Positions 34,042 through 43,476 are shown, numbered from the stretch's first letter. The stretch is DNA of 64,000 nucleotides from Croceibacterium xixiisoli (GCF_009827305.1 NZ_WTYJ01000001.1:124001-188000); one strand, 5' to 3'. The notes: generated by a model from the sequence alone, not told the origin. Translations and numbers: made by a program.

Positions 34042-34839
34042 ATGCAGGCTTGGATTCATGCGGCGTGGTGGATGGCTGGCGCGGCAGCATTGGCGCTGGC
34101 GACGGCGGCCGGCGCGCAGGACAATGCGATTCCCCGCGCAACCGGCTATGCGGACATTGAAAAACTGCCCGATTTCAGCGGGGTCTGGAATCCGGACTGG
34201 TCGCTGCTGTTCGGCGAAGGCGGGCGGCGCCCGGCCGATCCGTCGCTGACCCCGGCGGCGCAGGCGAAATTCGATGCTTTCCGCAAGAAACAGGAAGCCG
34301 AAGGGGTCGATCAGGAAGCACAGGTGCATTGCCTGCCGCCCGGCATGCCGCAGATCATGCGCATGCCCTATCCGATCGAATTTCTCTACACGCCGGGACG
34401 GGTGACGATCTTCGCCGAAACCTACAGCCAGGCGCGGCGGATCTACACCGATGGCCGCCCTTTGCCCGAAGATCCCGATCTGCTGTTCAACGGCAGTTCG
34501 ATCGGCCGCTGGGACGGTGATACGCTGCTGGTCGATACGATCGGCTTCTCTCCGCAGATTCAGATCGCCGCCGGGATCGACCACGGCGAAAACATGCGCA
34601 TTCATGAAAGGATGTGGTTGGAATCGCCCGAAGTGCTGCGGGTGGAAACCACCATCACCGATCCCGATGTGCTGGCCGCGCCCTATGTGATGCAGACCGC
34701 CTATCGCAAGCATGCGGATTGGGAGATCCGCGAATATGTCTGCGCGGAAAACAACCGGCTGCGGTCGGAAGAAGGCGGCGCCAATATCGACCTGGGTCTG
34801 GATGAAGAGGATCCCTTCGGCCCGGCGGTGGAACCCTGA
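34042..34839 (+). CDS. Secreted protein of unknown function beside DUF6152
   Basis: A 265-residue exported protein (signal cleavage near AGAQ). Recognisable stretches are LPDFSGVWNPDW, CLPPGMPQIMRMPYPIEFLY, a SSIGRWDGDTLLVDTIGF motif, and HERMWLESPEVLRVETTITD. These recur in a large family of alphaproteobacterial proteins that usually neighbour DUF6152 genes; the role is unknown. The beta-rich motifs suggest a lipocalin-like or barrel fold, but this is not certain. ATG 34042 has GGAG seven bases upstream. Confidence 0.8.
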   Translation: MQAWIHAAWWMAGAAALALATAAGAQDNAIPRATGYADIEKLPDFSGVWNPDWSLLFGEGGRRPADPSLTPAAQAKFDAFRKKQEAEGVDQEAQVHCLPPGMPQIMRMPYPIEFLYTPGRVTIFAETYSQARRIYTDGRPLPEDPDLLFNGSSIGRWDGDTLLVDTIGFSPQIQIAAGIDHGENMRIHERMWLESPEVLRVETTITDPDVLAAPYVMQTAYRKHADWEIREYVCAENNRLRSEEGGANIDLGLDEEDPFGPAVEP

Positions 34840-34920
34840 GGAGACGATGGGCGTCGGAAGCCGAGGGGGCGGCAAGCGGCGCTAACGAATTGGCAATCTG
34901 ATCTGGCTAGGGTTGGGGTG

Positions 34921-35334
34921 ATGAATGCGTTCACGCCCCCCCGCGCCGGAACATCCGGCCGATCCCGCACGGTTTTCGGTGCCGGTTCCGCCAATGCCAC
35001 CGGCATCCGCTGGGCGGCCATGTGTGACGCGGCAGAGATCGTGTGCGTGATGGCCGGAATGGAACCGGAAAAGCCGAACCGGGCAATCCGCAATTTCCCC
35101 GTGCTGATTCGCGATGCCGAAGCATGGCGCCGGAGCCAGGCGGAAAACGCGGTATCCGATCTCTCGTCGGTGATGGAACATGGGCTGGCCGCGTTGTTGG
35201 CCATTCGCGGGCGCGGGGCCGATGCCCGCCCGGCGGCCATGGCGCTGTGGGCTGAATTCGCCAGCGCCCGGGCGGCGATTCTGGCGCTGCTGCCGCCAGA
35301 GGATGATCATTTCCCGGATCTCGACCGGCGCTAG
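34921..35334 (+). CDS. Hypothetical protein, 137 aa
   Basis: A small soluble protein, basic at the start (PPRAGTSGRSR), then an alpha-helical body (RWAAMCDAAEIVCVMAGM, GLAALLAIRGRGADARPAAMALWAEF). No family is recognised. There is no signal peptide or membrane segment. A purine-rich GGTTGGGGTG lies directly upstream. It precedes mmcB by 38 bases, and may share its transcript. A long reverse frame overlaps it, so the reading is moderately sure. Confidence 0.55.
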   Translation: MNAFTPPRAGTSGRSRTVFGAGSANATGIRWAAMCDAAEIVCVMAGMEPEKPNRAIRNFPVLIRDAEAWRRSQAENAVSDLSSVMEHGLAALLAIRGRGADARPAAMALWAEFASARAAILALLPPEDDHFPDLDRR

Positions 35335-35372
35335 CACTTGACGGTGTTCCTCATTCGTTCCAGCATGGCGGA

Positions 35373-35945
35373 ATGAACGAGGCCCGAATCCTGGCAGATG
35401 CAGGCGCACCCGCCGCCCATGTTGCAGATGCCGCAGCAAACACTGCCGCAAACCTTGCCGCAAATCCCGTCGTGACGCAGGAATTGCGCCGTTCGGCGGA
35501 GGTCGCGCGCGGCATTTGCCGGCTGTTTGCCCGCAACGGCATCTGGATGCTGGGCGAAATGCCGCTGCGCAATGGCCGCCGGGCGGATCTGATGGGGATC
35601 GATCCCAAGGGGCAGGTCGTGATCGTGGAGATCAAGACGGCACGCTCCGATCTGCTCGGCGATGCCAAATGGCCGGACTATCTCGACTTCTGCGACCGCT
35701 TCTATTGGGGTTTGCCACCCGAACTCGATCGCGCCTGCCTGGAAACCCCGGCGTTTCATCCCGACTGCTGCGGGGTGATCGTGGCCGATGCCTATGACGC
35801 GGAAATCCTGCGTCCGGCGCCCACGCGAGCGCTTGCCGCTGCCCGCCGGCGGGTGGAGGTGGAAAGGCTGGCACGGGCGGCGCTGCGGCGTCATCTGGTG
35901 GCGGCCGATCCGCATTGTGCGCGTTGGGGTGACGAAGCGGGCTGA
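35373..35945 (+). CDS. mmcB: MmcB family DNA repair protein
   Basis: A 190-residue protein of the MmcB-like family (PD-(D/E)xK nuclease fold). The core is LFARNGIWMLGEMPLRNGRRADLMGID with VIVEIKTARSDLLGDAKWPDYLDFCDRFYWG, giving the Asp and Glu-x-Lys catalytic residues. In Caulobacter, MmcB is involved in mutagenesis and DNA repair under the LexA regulon. An N-terminal Ala-rich tail is extra and poorly conserved. Family assignment is good. Confidence 0.88.
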   Translation: MNEARILADAGAPAAHVADAAANTAANLAANPVVTQELRRSAEVARGICRLFARNGIWMLGEMPLRNGRRADLMGIDPKGQVVIVEIKTARSDLLGDAKWPDYLDFCDRFYWGLPPELDRACLETPAFHPDCCGVIVADAYDAEILRPAPTRALAAARRRVEVERLARAALRRHLVAADPHCARWGDEAG

Positions 35946-36068
35946 GCGGGTTATGCTCGCCGACCGGATGCGCTGGGCCGACCTGGATGCTCCGTCCTGA
36001 TGGCGGAATTTAACCTTTGAGTTACCAAGATCCGCCATGAGGAACACGGGAACTGAAGGGTATTTCGA

Positions 36069-36974
36069 ATGGACAGGCTGCGTGGATCCTTCGACCCGTT
36101 CGGCGGCGATCGTGATGGCGATCCGGACGAAGAGGATTTCGGCGTAGAGGCGGCCCCGATCGATATCGGGCAGAGCGAACGCCGGATGCAGGTGCGCGCC
36201 TACAACCATTGGGCCAGCCTGCTGCAGCATCGCAACTATCCTGCGCCATCCGATCTGGATCCGAGCATTCCGGAATTCGGCCCTTTCAGCATATTGCTCG
36301 ATTTCACGGCCGGCCGTGCCGACCCGGCGATCGCCTATCTGGGGCAGTCGCTGGCGGAAGAATGCGGGGTGGCCGGCGAGCGGCCGCGCACTCTGAACGA
36401 TCTGCCGACATCATCGCTGCTGAACCAGATCAGCGATCATTGGGCGCAGACCATCGACAATGAGGCGCCGGTCGGTTTTGCCGCAGAATTCATCAACCAG
36501 CGTAACGCCACCATCCTCTATCGCGGCATATTGCTGCCCTTTTCGGCAGACGACCGGACGGTGGATTTCATCTACGGCGTGATCAACTGGAAAGAACAGG
36601 TCGATGCCCGCACGGCCAGCGACCTGCAGCATGAGATCGGCCGGATGCTGGCCGATCGCGGCGATCACAAATCCGGCTTTGCCCTGCCGATGACGGACTG
36701 GGCCGATGGTCCCTGCCTGATCGAGGGGTTCGGCCTAGTCGATACGATCATCCATGATGGCGCGGATGAGGCTGACAGGAGCGATGCGGGCGAAGGCCTG
36801 CCCGCCCGCCTGCGCGCCATGACCGGGTGCCTGCTGGAAGATCTGCGGCAGGATGGACCCGAATTTTCGCTGGCGCTGATCCGTCGCGACGGGCCGGGCC
36901 AGATCACGATCCTGGGCGAAATCCCGGAAGATCCGGCGCTGCTGGGCCATGCCGCCCAGCGGCTGCTCGGCTGA
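36069..36974 (+). CDS. PAS-like protein of unknown function
   Basis: A 301-residue soluble protein, acidic at the start. Residues about 60-185 look like the PAS_5-type domain common in alphaproteobacteria: YNHWASLLQHRNYPAPSDLDPS, then FSILLDFTAG and a later strand-rich ILYRGILLPFSADDRTVDFIYG. The rest is helical and ends in a LALIRRDGPGQITILGEI strand pair. No output domain is recognised. AAGGG lies 9 bases upstream of the ATG. A sensory role is only inferred. Confidence 0.6.
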   Translation: MDRLRGSFDPFGGDRDGDPDEEDFGVEAAPIDIGQSERRMQVRAYNHWASLLQHRNYPAPSDLDPSIPEFGPFSILLDFTAGRADPAIAYLGQSLAEECGVAGERPRTLNDLPTSSLLNQISDHWAQTIDNEAPVGFAAEFINQRNATILYRGILLPFSADDRTVDFIYGVINWKEQVDARTASDLQHEIGRMLADRGDHKSGFALPMTDWADGPCLIEGFGLVDTIIHDGADEADRSDAGEGLPARLRAMTGCLLEDLRQDGPEFSLALIRRDGPGQITILGEIPEDPALLGHAAQRLLG

Positions 36975-37080
36975 TTGTCCGGCTGATTTGGCAGACTGTT
37001 GCCGGCTGGATCGGGCGATGGCCGGCAAAGGGCCGGCTTCATTTCCTGTTCAGCCCGGAATCGGTTACCCTTCCTGCTTG

Positions 37081-38436
37081 ATGCGTAACTTCGCCCATAT
37101 TCTGGCCTTTCTGGCGGCGATGATCATTGCCGCGCAGCCCGCTGCGGCCCAATCGATCCTGCGCGACGCAGAAACCGAAGCCCTGCTGCAGGAACTGGTC
37201 GACCCGCTGACAGAGGCTGCCGGATTGCAGCGTGGCGCGGTCGATGTGGTGATCATCAATGATCCTTCGATCAATGCCTTCGTCGCCGGCGGGCAGCGGA
37301 TCTATATCCATTCCGGGCTGATCAATGCCGCCGATACCGCCAATGAGGTGCAGGGCGTGCTCGCGCATGAGCTGGGCCATATCACCGGCGGCCACATCAT
37401 TCGCGCCTATGAGGGCATGGGCAAGGCATCGACCATTTCGATTCTGTCCATGTTGGTCGGCGTTGCGGCCATGCTGGCCGGGGCCGGTGAGGCGGGTATG
37501 GGCGCCATGGCGCTGGGGCAGCAGGCGGCCATGGGCAGCTTCCTGTCGTTCAGCCGGGTGCAGGAATCGAGCGCGGACGCGGCCGGCGTGCAATATCTCT
37601 CCACCGCCGGGATTACCGGGCGCGGTTCGATCGCCTTTTTCAAGAAGCTGCAGAACCAGGAATTCCGCTACGGCTACAGCCAGGATGACGATGCCGCTTT
37701 TGGCCGCACGCACCCGCTGTCTGGCGACCGCATCGCACGGCTGCAGGATGATTATGAGCGGGATGCAGCGTGGGACACGCCGCCCGATCCGGAACAGCAG
37801 CGCCGCTTCCTGCGCGCCAAGGCCAAGCTCTTCGGCTATCTCGCCACCCCGGTGCAGACGCTCAATTCCTATCCCGCGCATCTGACCGATGTCGGGGCGC
37901 ATTATGCCCGCGCCTATGCCTATCACAAGGATGCGCGGATCGACGACGCGCTGAAGGAAACCGATGCGCTGTTGGCGCTGGATCCCGATGATCCCTATTT
38001 TCTGGAGCTGAAGGGCCAGGTGCTGCTCGAATCCGGGCGACCGCGCGATGCGCTGGCGCCGCTGCGCCGCGCAACCGAGTTGACCGGCAACAATCCGCTG
38101 ATCGCCGCGACATTCGGCCATGCGCTGCTCGCCACCGAAGACCAGAACAATCTGGCCGAGGCGGAACGCGTGCTGCGTGCGGCCGTGGGGCGGGATCGGG
38201 AAAATCCCTTCGCCTGGTATCAGCTGGGGCTCGTCTATGCCGGGCGGGGCGACATCCCCCGTGCGCAGCTGGCCAGCGCCGAACAGCAGATCATGAGCAA
38301 TCAGCCGCGCGGGGCATTGCAAAACGCCGAAGCGGCCGAACGCAGCCTGCCGACCGGCAGCCCGGACTGGTTGCGGGCGCAGGATATTGCCATGCAGGCG
38401 CGGGCCACGCTTGAACGAGAGAAGGACCGCCGGTAA
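37081..38436 (+). CDS. M48 family metalloprotease with TPR repeats (BepA-like)
   Basis: A 451-residue exported protease with signal peptide (cleavage near AAAQ). The zinc motif is LAHELGHITGGH and the third ligand is Glu in SRVQESSADAAG. The C-terminal third (about 280-440) contains TPR-like helices (YHKDARIDDALKETDALLAL, RDALAPLRRATELTGNNPL). BepA of E. coli has this layout and controls outer-membrane protein assembly and LptD maturation. The ATG at 37081 is chosen because the frame upstream has no signal. It is followed by a DsbA-like gene after 11 bases. Confidence 0.92.
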   Translation: MRNFAHILAFLAAMIIAAQPAAAQSILRDAETEALLQELVDPLTEAAGLQRGAVDVVIINDPSINAFVAGGQRIYIHSGLINAADTANEVQGVLAHELGHITGGHIIRAYEGMGKASTISILSMLVGVAAMLAGAGEAGMGAMALGQQAAMGSFLSFSRVQESSADAAGVQYLSTAGITGRGSIAFFKKLQNQEFRYGYSQDDDAAFGRTHPLSGDRIARLQDDYERDAAWDTPPDPEQQRRFLRAKAKLFGYLATPVQTLNSYPAHLTDVGAHYARAYAYHKDARIDDALKETDALLALDPDDPYFLELKGQVLLESGRPRDALAPLRRATELTGNNPLIAATFGHALLATEDQNNLAEAERVLRAAVGRDRENPFAWYQLGLVYAGRGDIPRAQLASAEQQIMSNQPRGALQNAEAAERSLPTGSPDWLRAQDIAMQARATLEREKDRR

Positions 38437-38447
38437 TCGGTAAAGCC

Positions 38448-39140
38448 ATGCGTTGGTTGCTTACTTCTATCGTCGCCCTGATCGCCGGTTTTGCCGGTGC
38501 CGCCCTGTGGCATGTTTCCGGCCTGGGCCAGAATGCGACGCGCGATTATCTGATGGCCCACCCCGAGGTGTTGCCCGAAGCGATGCAGGTGTTGCAGCAG
38601 CGGGATCTGGCCGGCCGGATCGGGCCGCAGCGGGCCGAACTGGAACGTGCCTTCCCCGGCGCGGTGCTCGGCAATCCCAAGGGCACGGTAACGCTGGTCG
38701 AATTCACCGATTATGCCTGCGGCTATTGCGCCAAGAGCGTGGCTGATGTGCAGGCCCTGATCGCCGCCAATCCCGATCTGCGGGTGGTGGTACGCGAGTT
38801 CCCGATCCTGAGCCCGGAAAGCGTCGACGCCGCGCGCATGGCGCTGGCTGCCGCCGAACAGGGCAAGTTTGCCGCCTTCCACGATGCCATGTTCCGCCTG
38901 GGCCAGCCGAGCGCCGACAGCATTACGGCCGCTGCACGCGAAGCGGGTGTCGATCTGGAAAAGGCGCAGGCGGCCATCGCCAATGGCATCTATGATGCGC
39001 ATCTGCAGCAGAATGCCCAGCTGGCGCAGAATCTGGGGATCAGCGGCACGCCTGGCTGGGTGACCGGCGACAAGATCCTGGCCGGCGCGGTCGGTGGCGA
39101 GGCGATTGGTGCCGCCATTGCAGAGGCGCGCAAGTCCTGA
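38448..39140 (+). CDS. DsbA-family thiol oxidoreductase
   Basis: A 230-residue protein with an N-terminal anchor or signal (LLTSIVALIAGFAGAALW). The DSBA thioredoxin domain has the active site FTDYACGYCAKS (C-G-Y-C), the inserted helical domain, and the cis-Pro loop SGTPGWVTGDKIL. It resembles the ScsC/BdbD-type disulphide proteins. The periplasmic role may be to oxidise or isomerise disulphides, perhaps of envelope proteins handled by the preceding M48 protease. Spacing suggests one operon. Confidence 0.9.
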   Translation: MRWLLTSIVALIAGFAGAALWHVSGLGQNATRDYLMAHPEVLPEAMQVLQQRDLAGRIGPQRAELERAFPGAVLGNPKGTVTLVEFTDYACGYCAKSVADVQALIAANPDLRVVVREFPILSPESVDAARMALAAAEQGKFAAFHDAMFRLGQPSADSITAAAREAGVDLEKAQAAIANGIYDAHLQQNAQLAQNLGISGTPGWVTGDKILAGAVGGEAIGAAIAEARKS

Positions 39141-39217
39141 CAGTCTTGTTGCCTGTGGCCCCTTTCGGCAGGCGCAAGCGGCCGGCCCGGCAGAATGCGG
39201 CGGCGCCCGGCGGGCAG

Positions 39218-40405
39218 ATGACCATGCTGCCGTTCCGCCCGGCGCCGTTCTTCAAGGACAAGAACCGCGCCTTCTGGCGGTTGCAATTCATCGGCTGGGG
39301 CGGGGCGGCGCTGCTGCGCGCCATGACCAGCCTGGCCAATGAGAAGCCCCTGTCCTTCCTGGTGCTGGTGCTGATCGCCACGATCACCGGCTTTTCGATC
39401 AGCCTGGTGCTGTCCGTCATCTACGGCAAGCTGATCAACCGTTCGCCGCTGCTGACCTGGAGCCTGACCGCGATCACCCTGGCCGTGGCGGTGGGTGTGT
39501 CCGCCTTCATCAACGGCTGGACCATCAGCCTGTACCAGTCCGGCAGCGAGGCCAGCTTCGCGCAGCTGGTGCTGGGCGTGTTTTACATGGACATGACGCT
39601 GCTCGGCGCGTGGTCGGCGCTCTATTACGCGATCAATTATTATCTGCAGGTGGAAGAACAGGCCGATCAGCTGGAACGGCTGGAAGCCCATGCCACCAGC
39701 GCCCAGCTGGCGATGCTGCGCTATCAGTTGAACCCGCATTTCCTGTTCAACACGCTCAATTCGATCAGCACGCTGGTGCTGCTGCAGCAATCGGAACCGG
39801 CCAATGCGATGCTGACCCGGCTGTCCAGCTTCCTGCGCCACACCCTCGTCACCCAGCCGGGTGGCAGGGTGACGGTGGAACAGGAGGTGGATACGCTCAA
39901 GCTCTATCTCGATATCGAACGGATGCGGTTCGAGGAACGGTTGCGCACCGAATTCCGCATCGATCCGCTGGCGGCCAAGGCGTGCCTGCCGTCCCTGCTG
40001 CTGCAGCCGCTGGTCGAAAACGCCATCAAATATGCGGTTTCGCAGCAGGAAGAAGGGGCGCGGATCACGCTGGCGGCAGAGGTTGTGGGTGATCGGCTGC
40101 GCGTCACCGTGTCGGACACCGGGCCCGGCCTGCAGGCGCGGCCAGACCGCAATTCTGCACCGCTGGCCGGAACCAGCTCGACAGGGGTAGGTCTCGCCAA
40201 TATCCGTGATCGGCTGTCGCAGGCATACGGAGCCGATCACAGGTTTGAAATCCGATCCCCCGCTGACGGCGGGTTCACCGTCATCATCGAAATCCCCTAC
40301 GACGCCACAGAGGCCGCCGCTGCCGGCACAACGCAGCCACAAAATTCCCCCACTCTGCCTGTTCCCCCCCACCCAGACAGGCAGCCCATCGAAAGCAACG
40401 CATGA
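39218..40405 (+). CDS. Sensor histidine kinase, LytS/AlgZ family
   Basis: About 395 residues. Four membrane helices at the N-terminus (FIGWGGAALLRAM, FLVLVLIATITGFSISLVL, LTWSLTAITLAVAVGV, LVLGVFYMDMTLLGAW) are followed by a His_kinase domain with the phosphoacceptor LNPHFLFNTLNSIS and the ATPase motifs LQPLVENAIKYA and VSDTGPGL, GVGLANIRDRL. The start is taken at ATG 39218; a longer TTG frame begins at 39146. Its end overlaps the LytTR regulator by 4 bases, so they form a two-component pair. The signal is unknown. Confidence 0.92.
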   Translation: MTMLPFRPAPFFKDKNRAFWRLQFIGWGGAALLRAMTSLANEKPLSFLVLVLIATITGFSISLVLSVIYGKLINRSPLLTWSLTAITLAVAVGVSAFINGWTISLYQSGSEASFAQLVLGVFYMDMTLLGAWSALYYAINYYLQVEEQADQLERLEAHATSAQLAMLRYQLNPHFLFNTLNSISTLVLLQQSEPANAMLTRLSSFLRHTLVTQPGGRVTVEQEVDTLKLYLDIERMRFEERLRTEFRIDPLAAKACLPSLLLQPLVENAIKYAVSQQEEGARITLAAEVVGDRLRVTVSDTGPGLQARPDRNSAPLAGTSSTGVGLANIRDRLSQAYGADHRFEIRSPADGGFTVIIEIPYDATEAAAAGTTQPQNSPTLPVPPHPDRQPIESNA

Positions 40406-41196
40406 CCATTCGCACCCTCCTCGTCGATGACGAGAAACTCGCCATTCAGGGCCTGCAATTGCGGCTGGAGCCGTTTACCGATGTGGAGATCATCGGCACC
40501 TGCGCCAACGGCCGCGAAGCGATCCGCGCGATCAAGACCGAAAAGCCCGATCTGGTGTTTCTCGACATCCAGATGCCCGGCTTTGACGGGTTTTCCGTGG
40601 TGAAGGGCGTGATGGAAATCGAACCGCCGCTGTTCGTGTTCGTCACCGCCTTCGAAGAGCATGCGATCCGCGCGTTCGAGGCGAATGCCGTCAACTATCT
40701 GATGAAGCCGGTGGATGTGGACAAGCTGGCCGATACGCTGGACCGAGTGCGCACCCGGCTGGCGGAAAAACGCTCTGCCGAAGAGGCGGGCAAGCTGAAG
40801 GATGTGCTGGCCGAAGTCGCCCCCGATGCGATCGACAACATGCCGATCGAGGAGGAATCCACCGGCCGTTATGAAAAGATGATCAATGTGAAGGATCGCG
40901 GGCAGATCTTCCGCGTGGATGTCGATTCCATCGAACATATCGAGGCGGCCGGCGATTACATGTGCATCTATACCGGCGACAATTCGCTGATCCTGCGCGA
41001 AACGATGAAGGATCTGGAACGCCGGCTGGATCCGCGCGTGTTCCAGCGCGTCCACCGGTCCACCATCGTCAATCTGGATCAGGTCCGCCAAGTGAAGCCG
41101 CACACCAATGGCGAATGCTTCCTGGTGCTGGAATCCGGGGCCGAGGTGAAGGTCAGCCGGTCCTATCGCGACGTGGTGGCGCGCTTCGTCCACTGA
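40402..41196 (+). CDS. LytTR-family response regulator
   Basis: A 264-residue regulator. The receiver domain (1-120) has TLLVDDEKLA, the phosphorylated Asp in LVFLDIQMPGFDGF and the Lys in LMKPVDVDKL. The LytTR DNA-binding domain (about 155-264) contains RGQIFRVDVDSIEHIEAAGDY and FQRVHRSTIVNLDQVRQVK. It is the partner of the upstream kinase (AlgZ/AlgR-like arrangement) and probably binds imperfect direct repeats. The targets are unknown. Confidence 0.94.
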   Translation: MTIRTLLVDDEKLAIQGLQLRLEPFTDVEIIGTCANGREAIRAIKTEKPDLVFLDIQMPGFDGFSVVKGVMEIEPPLFVFVTAFEEHAIRAFEANAVNYLMKPVDVDKLADTLDRVRTRLAEKRSAEEAGKLKDVLAEVAPDAIDNMPIEEESTGRYEKMINVKDRGQIFRVDVDSIEHIEAAGDYMCIYTGDNSLILRETMKDLERRLDPRVFQRVHRSTIVNLDQVRQVKPHTNGECFLVLESGAEVKVSRSYRDVVARFVH

Positions 41197-41263
41197 TCCG
41201 GCAGTATCCGAATTCCGGCTGAGGGTGATTCCCTCTGCCGGAATTTCGCGATAGGGCTGGGGC

Positions 41264-42127
41264 ATGAATGAATTCAACCTGCCCGGCTTTGACTGTGCCG
41301 CCTTCGTTCGTGCCACCCTGGCGGAAGACCTGGGTGAAGGCCTGCCCGGCGGCGGGCGCGATGTCACCGCCGAAAGCGTGATCCCCGCCGATGCCCGCTT
41401 TGCCGGGGTGATGGACAGCCGCGATCCGATCGTGGTTGCCGGCCTGCCGATTGCGGTCGCTTTTTTCCGCGCGCTCGATCCCGACATGGAAATCAATGTG
41501 CTGGTGGATGAGGGGGCGGAGGTTCCCGGCGGCACAGTGCTGATGCGGCTGGCGGGCAATGCCCGTGCGCTGCTGACCGCCGAACGCAGCGCGCTCAACA
41601 CCGTGCAGCATCTGTCGGGCATTGCCACCATGACGCGCAGCTATGTACAGGCGATGGCCGGCAGCGGCTGCGTGCTGCTGGATACGCGCAAGACCATTCC
41701 CGGCCTGCGCCATCTGGAAAAATACGCCACCCGCATGGGCGGCGCGCGCAATCACCGCATGGGATTGTGGGATGCCGCGATGATCAAGGACAACCACGTG
41801 CTGGTCGCCGGCGATGTTGGCGAAGCCGTGCGCCGGGCCCGTGCGGCCGGTGTGGCGGAGGTGATCTGCGAGGTGGACCGGATCGAACAGATCGAACCGG
41901 CGCTGGCCGCCGGGGCCAGTCATCTGCTGCTCGACAATATGGACCCGCAAACCCTGCGCAAGGCGGTGGCGCTGGTGGCCGGGCGTGTCCCGACCGAGGC
42001 ATCCGGCGGGATCAATCTGGAAACGATCGCGGCCAAGGCGGCGACGGGTGTTACCTTCGTATCGGTCGGGCGGCTGACGCAGAGCGCACCGGCGGCCGAT
42101 ATCGGGCTCGACTTCACCCCGCTGTGA
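41264..42127 (+). CDS. nadC: Nicotinate-nucleotide pyrophosphorylase (carboxylating)
   Basis: A 287-residue quinolinate phosphoribosyltransferase. LAEDLGEGLPGGGRDVTAE, ALLTAERSALNTVQHLSGIAT, LLDTRKTIPGLRHLEKYA and NHRMGLWDAAMIKDNHV are family motifs with the substrate-binding Arg, Lys and His. EVDRIEQIEPAL and ASGGINLETIAAKAATGV form the phosphate site. It makes nicotinate mononucleotide from quinolinate in de novo NAD synthesis. It overlaps the RNase T2 gene as GTGA. Confidence 0.96.
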   Translation: MNEFNLPGFDCAAFVRATLAEDLGEGLPGGGRDVTAESVIPADARFAGVMDSRDPIVVAGLPIAVAFFRALDPDMEINVLVDEGAEVPGGTVLMRLAGNARALLTAERSALNTVQHLSGIATMTRSYVQAMAGSGCVLLDTRKTIPGLRHLEKYATRMGGARNHRMGLWDAAMIKDNHVLVAGDVGEAVRRARAAGVAEVICEVDRIEQIEPALAAGASHLLLDNMDPQTLRKAVALVAGRVPTEASGGINLETIAAKAATGVTFVSVGRLTQSAPAADIGLDFTPL

Positions 42128-42837
42128 GGTGCGCGGCGGCTCTCGCGCTGGTGCTGGGCAGCGCCGCTCTGCCCACGGCAGCGCAGGCGCAGGCCTATCA
42201 ATGCGCGGTGCCGCAGGGGCCGGTCTCGGTTCCCCGGGTGGAACGGGACGGGCCGGTGCGGCAGACGCCGATCGCCAGCTACACGCTGGCCCTGTCATGG
42301 TCGCCCGAATATTGCCGCACGCGGCAGAACAGCGCGCGCGACCGGCAACAATGTTCGGGCGAAAGCGGGCGGTTCGGCTTCATCGTCCATGGCCTGTGGC
42401 CTGAGGGGCAGGGGCGGCAATGGCCGCAATGGTGCCCCACCCGCCGCCCGCTGCCGCCCGCAGAAGCACGGCGCAATCTGTGCATGACCCCATCGGCCCG
42501 GCTGCTGGCCAATGAATGGGCCAAGCATGGCACCTGCATGGTGGCGAGCCCTGAGGCCTATTTCCAGACCACGCGGATCCTGTGGAACAGCCTGCGCTGG
42601 CCCGATTATGATCGGCTGTCCCGCCAGGACGGGCTGACCGCTGGCGATATCCGCCAAGCCTTTGTCCAGGCCAATCCGGGCTGGCGTGCGCAGCAGGTCG
42701 GGCTGGTGGTCAATGAACGTGGCTGGCTGCAGGAAATGCGGCTTTGTTACGGGCGCGATTTCCGCCCGCGCAATTGCGATTCGCGCCGCTTCGGTCCGAC
42801 TGATTCGACACCGGCGAAGATCTGGCGCGGAATCTGA
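42124..42837 (+). CDS. Secreted ribonuclease T2
   Basis: A 237-residue exported endoribonuclease (signal peptide, cleavage near AQAQ). The two RNase T2 active-site blocks are present: CAS-1 FIVHGLWPEG and CAS-2 NEWAKHGTCMV, both with the catalytic His. The start is GTG at 42124, overlapping the nadC stop. It degrades RNA in the periplasm or outside. Cys residues are consistent with disulphides. Confidence 0.93.
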   Translation: MRCAAALALVLGSAALPTAAQAQAYQCAVPQGPVSVPRVERDGPVRQTPIASYTLALSWSPEYCRTRQNSARDRQQCSGESGRFGFIVHGLWPEGQGRQWPQWCPTRRPLPPAEARRNLCMTPSARLLANEWAKHGTCMVASPEAYFQTTRILWNSLRWPDYDRLSRQDGLTAGDIRQAFVQANPGWRAQQVGLVVNERGWLQEMRLCYGRDFRPRNCDSRRFGPTDSTPAKIWRGI

Positions 42838-42847
42838 TGGCAGGAGT

Positions 42848-43303
42848 TCAGCGGCGGGCGGCGAAGAAATCCCGTAGCAGGGTGGCAGACAGGTCTTCCC
42901 CCATACCGGAATAGACATCGGGCCGGTGCAGGCACTGCGGCTGGTCGAACAGGCGGGCGCCATGTTCCACCGCGCCGCCTTTGGGATCGGTGGCGGCGTA
43001 ATAGAGCCGCGCGATTCGCGCATGGCTGATCGCCCCGGCGCACATCGGGCAGGGTTCCAGCGTCACCCACAGCTCGCAGCCGTCCAGCCGTTCGCGCCCC
43101 AGCGCCACCGCCGCCCGCCGCAGGGCCAGGATTTCGGCATGGGCGGTGGGATCGGTCAGTCGGCGCGGAGCATTGTGCGCTTCGCCCACGATCACCCCGT
43201 TACACACCACCACCGCACCCACGGGCACTTCGCCCTGTTCGGCGGATTGCCGGGCCAGTTCGATGGCACGCGCCATGGGCGGAGGAAGAGGCCAGCGAGT
43301 CAT
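42848..43303 (-). CDS. tadA: tRNA-specific adenosine deaminase
   Basis: A 151-residue zinc deaminase. The ligands are in PTAHAEILALR (His, with the catalytic Glu) and LEPCPMCAGAI (two Cys). YYAATDPKGGAVEHG is typical of TadA, which converts A34 to inosine in tRNA-Arg(ACG) and is essential in most bacteria. ATG 43303 is chosen; the upstream frame to 43441 lacks family similarity. It converges with RNase T2. Confidence 0.95.
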   Translation of the reverse strand: MTRWPLPPPMARAIELARQSAEQGEVPVGAVVVCNGVIVGEAHNAPRRLTDPTAHAEILALRRAAVALGRERLDGCELWVTLEPCPMCAGAISHARIARLYYAATDPKGGAVEHGARLFDQPQCLHRPDVYSGMGEDLSATLLRDFFAARR

Positions 43304-43476
43304 GACTGGCGCTGCTAATGCAATTTCCAGGCAGGTGGAATCATTCAACGGCTCGCCCGGTGGCATAAACCGTGTAAAGCGATTGGCGCAGCTTGATGCG
43401 GCGGCGCGCTTGACGGCGCAACGCCTTGCCGTTAGGCGCACCGCTTTCCGAGATTACTTGAACTGAGAGATTCTCC

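Noticed and set aside
33500-34141. Longer version of the DUF6152 frame.
   Set aside because: The extra 82 codons lie opposite the neighbouring gene and its promoter; the ATG at 33895 has a good ribosome site and signal peptide.
34882-35463. Minus-strand frame of 193 codons over the 34921 gene and the start of mmcB.
   Set aside because: No recognisable domain or ribosome site, and it overlaps MmcB, which is certain; doubt remains only for the 34921 gene.
41767-42123. N-terminal extension of the RNase T2 frame.
   Set aside because: It lies within nadC; a GTG at 42124 starts directly at a signal peptide.
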